DNA of 64,000 bases from Mucilaginibacter sp. PAMB04168 (GTDB lineage Bacteria; Bacteroidota; Bacteroidia; Sphingobacteriales; Sphingobacteriaceae), in assembly GCF_039634365.2 (NCBI RefSeq), contig NZ_CP155079.2:3658001-3722000 (forward strand), written 5' to 3'. The number at the start of each line of letters is the position of its first letter. The stretch's first letter is position 1. The notes beneath the pieces were generated by a model that saw only the letters and a list, made by a program, of their open reading frames with translations, had not been told where the DNA came from and made no database searches. The translations under genes and the position numbers were made by a program. Positions 62,086 to 64,000 of the stretch are shown one piece after another.

Positions 62086-63798
62086 ATGCTAAAAAATATT
62101 ATTTGTTTGCTGGGAGGCATAGCTATGTTCACATGTAGCCATGCGCAAGATATTGTAAAAAGTAAAACTTACCCCGTGGGTGCGTTTCAGTACCCGCTCG
62201 ATTTACCGCCAAGTACGGCTGGCTCCTTTGGTGAGTTGCGTGCCAATCACTTTCATTCTGGGCTCGATTTCAGGACCAACCGCCGAATAGGCTACCCTGT
62301 TCATGCTGCCATGTATGGTTACGTGTCGCGTTTGCGTGTGCAACTAGGCGGCTTTGGCAATGCGGTTTACTTAACTCACCCTAACGGCTATACAACGGTT
62401 TACGGCCATCTCGATCACCTGACACCCGAACTGGCCAAGGCCGTGCGTCAGTACCAGTATGAGCACCAAACTTATGAGGCCGATTTCAGGCTGCAGCCAT
62501 TTCAATTCCCGGTTACTAAAGGGCAGCTTATTGCCATATCGGGCAATACCGGCGCTTCAGGCGGGCCACACCTGCATTTTGAAATACGCGATTCGTTAAC
62601 CGAAGAAACTGTTAACCCTCAACTGTTTGGCTTAACCATCCCTGATAATATTCCGCCAGCAATTAACAGCATCACTTTATATCATCTTAATGGCCACCCT
62701 TTTAGCGAAAACACCTTGCGCCAGTATTATGACGTATCAGGTGCTGGCGGCAACTACCGCTTAACCAAACCGCAAACCCTGTTTTTAAGTGGCGATATAG
62801 GCTTCGGTATAACCGCTTACGATCAGAACAGCTCATCGGTTAACCGCAATGGCTTTTACTCACTACAACTAAAGGTTGATGGCCGTACAGTGTATACGTT
62901 CGCAGTTGAACGTTTTGCATTTGACCAAACACATGCTATTAACGGCTATATCGACTATCCGCAATACATCAAAGCCAGGCGCTGGATACAAAAATGTTTT
63001 GTGCCGCCGGGCAGCCATATCTCACTTTATCCGCAGTCAGAAGACCGGGGCGTTGTCAGCTTCCGCGACACTTTGCTGCACGATGTGGAATATGTGGTTA
63101 AGGATATAGCCGGCAATACTTCTACCCTGAAGCTTAAAGTACAATCCAGCATTGCTAAGGACAGGCCGGTGGTTAATTACACCGGTACCCGCTTCCGGTA
63201 CGATCAGCGTAACGAGTTTAACAGCGGCCCGCTTAAAGTGGTAGTTTCTCCCGGTAATTTATATGATGATGTGGATTTTCAGTACAGTCTGCTACCGCAA
63301 AAGCCGGGCACATACTCGGCCACGCACCGTGTACACAACCGGCTCACCCCTATTCATCTTAACTATGACTTATGGATAAAGCCAGATGCCAGCATTGGCA
63401 GCCTGGCTAATAAAGCAGTAATCGTAAACGCCATGGGCGGCTCAGTGGGCGGCATTTACCAGGATGGCTATGTTAAAGCTAAACCAGCTTCATTTGGCGA
63501 CTTTTATATACGGATTGATACCGTTGCACCGATAATAACCCCAATTAACATTCGCAATGGCAGTAACCTGGCCGGTGTACGCAGTATTGCCTTGCGCACA
63601 AGCGACAACCTCTCTGGCGTAAAAACCGTGGTAGGCAAGATTGACGGTAAATGGATTTTGCTGGAACAGGATTATAAAACCCGTGTTTTTAGATATACCT
63701 TTGACGAAAGCATTACGGCGGGTAAACATACTTTTGAGGTAACCGTTACCGACCAAAAAGATAATGTATCGCAGTATGCGGCAGCATTCAACCGATAA
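62086..63798 (+). CDS. M23-family metallopeptidase (LytM-like), exported
   Basis: A 570-residue protein from the ATG at 62086 (signal MLKNIICLLGGIAMFTCSHA). The LytM domain lies at about 40-185: ANHFHSGLDFRTNRR (zinc His and Asp), TTVYGHLDHL and SGGPHLHFEIRDS (HxH). The remaining C-terminal 380 residues are Ig-like strands. It cuts peptide cross-links in peptidoglycan or activates such enzymes. The gene sits between the FAH-family gene (4 bp) and the bcp gene (15 bp), probably one operon. Confidence 0.92.
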   Translation: MLKNIICLLGGIAMFTCSHAQDIVKSKTYPVGAFQYPLDLPPSTAGSFGELRANHFHSGLDFRTNRRIGYPVHAAMYGYVSRLRVQLGGFGNAVYLTHPNGYTTVYGHLDHLTPELAKAVRQYQYEHQTYEADFRLQPFQFPVTKGQLIAISGNTGASGGPHLHFEIRDSLTEETVNPQLFGLTIPDNIPPAINSITLYHLNGHPFSENTLRQYYDVSGAGGNYRLTKPQTLFLSGDIGFGITAYDQNSSSVNRNGFYSLQLKVDGRTVYTFAVERFAFDQTHAINGYIDYPQYIKARRWIQKCFVPPGSHISLYPQSEDRGVVSFRDTLLHDVEYVVKDIAGNTSTLKLKVQSSIAKDRPVVNYTGTRFRYDQRNEFNSGPLKVVVSPGNLYDDVDFQYSLLPQKPGTYSATHRVHNRLTPIHLNYDLWIKPDASIGSLANKAVIVNAMGGSVGGIYQDGYVKAKPASFGDFYIRIDTVAPIITPINIRNGSNLAGVRSIALRTSDNLSGVKTVVGKIDGKWILLEQDYKTRVFRYTFDESITAGKHTFEVTVTDQKDNVSQYAAAFNR

Positions 63799-63813
63799 GT
63801 AACCTATATTTAT

Positions 63814-64000
63814 ATGGCAACATTAAACGAAGGCGATAAAGCACCTGATTTTACCGCTAAAGACCAGAACGGCAAAACCGTATCATTAGCCGACTATAAG
63901 GACAAAACCGTAGTACTCTATTTTTATCCTAAAGATGATACCCCGGGTTGTACGGCCGAAGCCTGCGATTTTAGGGACAATTACCAGTTCCTTTCAACAC
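63814..64000 (+). CDS. bcp: Thioredoxin-dependent peroxiredoxin Bcp (partial, runs off the window)
   Basis: The first 62 residues of a Bcp/PrxQ-type peroxiredoxin, cut by the right edge. Visible are [37 protein letters not shown] with the peroxidatic Cys (TPGCT) and the resolving Cys five residues on. Bcp reduces peroxides with thioredoxin. It follows the M23 gene by 15 bp. Confidence 0.95.
   Translation, partial: MATLNEGDKAPDFTAKDQNGKTVSLADYKDKTVVLYFYPKDDTPGCTAEACDFRDNYQFLST

Noticed and set aside
1..64000. CRISPR array, rRNA operon or insertion sequence
   Set aside because: No regularly spaced identical repeats of CRISPR length, no rRNA-like stretch and no transposase gene were seen.

Overview
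The window is chromosomal DNA of a Bacteroidota bacterium, most likely a Sphingobacteriaceae member of the Mucilaginibacter/Pedobacter type. The signs are a T9SS type A sorting domain, paired DUF3857/transglutaminase-like proteins, lipoproteins with Bacteroidota-style lipoboxes, GH92, GH26 and GH28 glycosidases, IntDOT-like tyrosine recombinases, and -7 promoter boxes of the form TAnnTTTG in place of a Shine-Dalgarno/-10 layout. The genus is inferred from protein style only.

Positions 1 to about 14,950 are an integrated accessory region lying against the 3' end of a tRNA-Ser(GCU) gene (14966-15052, minus strand). It holds two tyrosine recombinases, an excisionase-type HTH protein, a winged-helix-like small protein, an ECF sigma factor, a truncated HTH-gene remnant, an XRE regulator, a decayed 99-codon gene and a minus-strand cargo module. 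The cargo is a TPR sensor kinase and response regulator, two small Cys-rich proteins, and an operon of PLD-like membrane protein, MIDAS-like exported protein and DUF4236-SH3 membrane protein. I see no conjugation or phage structural genes, so the left end of the element is probably outside the window.

The most notable signal is in that cargo. Four minus-strand transcription starts (48-residue small protein, PLD-like operon, Cys-rich pair, response regulator) share one promoter layout: a 14-bp palindrome near TACGGGnnCCCGTA, exactly 22 bp, then a -7 box matching TAnnTTTG. This looks like an activator-dependent regulon built around the local two-component system, with the response regulator promoter inside the 3' end of the kinase gene.

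From 15.1 kb onward the window is ordinary core and semi-core chromosome: a 7TM-HD phosphodiesterase, POT transporter, GT2 prenyl-phosphate mannosyltransferase, RuvB, PAP2 phosphatases, GH92/GH28/GH26 enzymes, CinA-like amidase, polysaccharide deacetylase, QueG, an AraC/NmrA pair, DnaQ-like exonuclease, DUF3857 pair, TMEM175-like channel, a thioredoxin/NlpC cluster, PhoX-like plus di-haem peroxidase, GalM, an Mla-type lipid transporter (E-F-D), SDR, esterase, amino-acid permease, Kup, T9SS-sorted protein, FAH-family hydrolase, M23 peptidase and, at the right edge, a partial Bcp peroxiredoxin. Three small genes (903-1049, 41436-41558, 61132-61290) were read directly from the DNA. Many units end in strong hairpin terminators.
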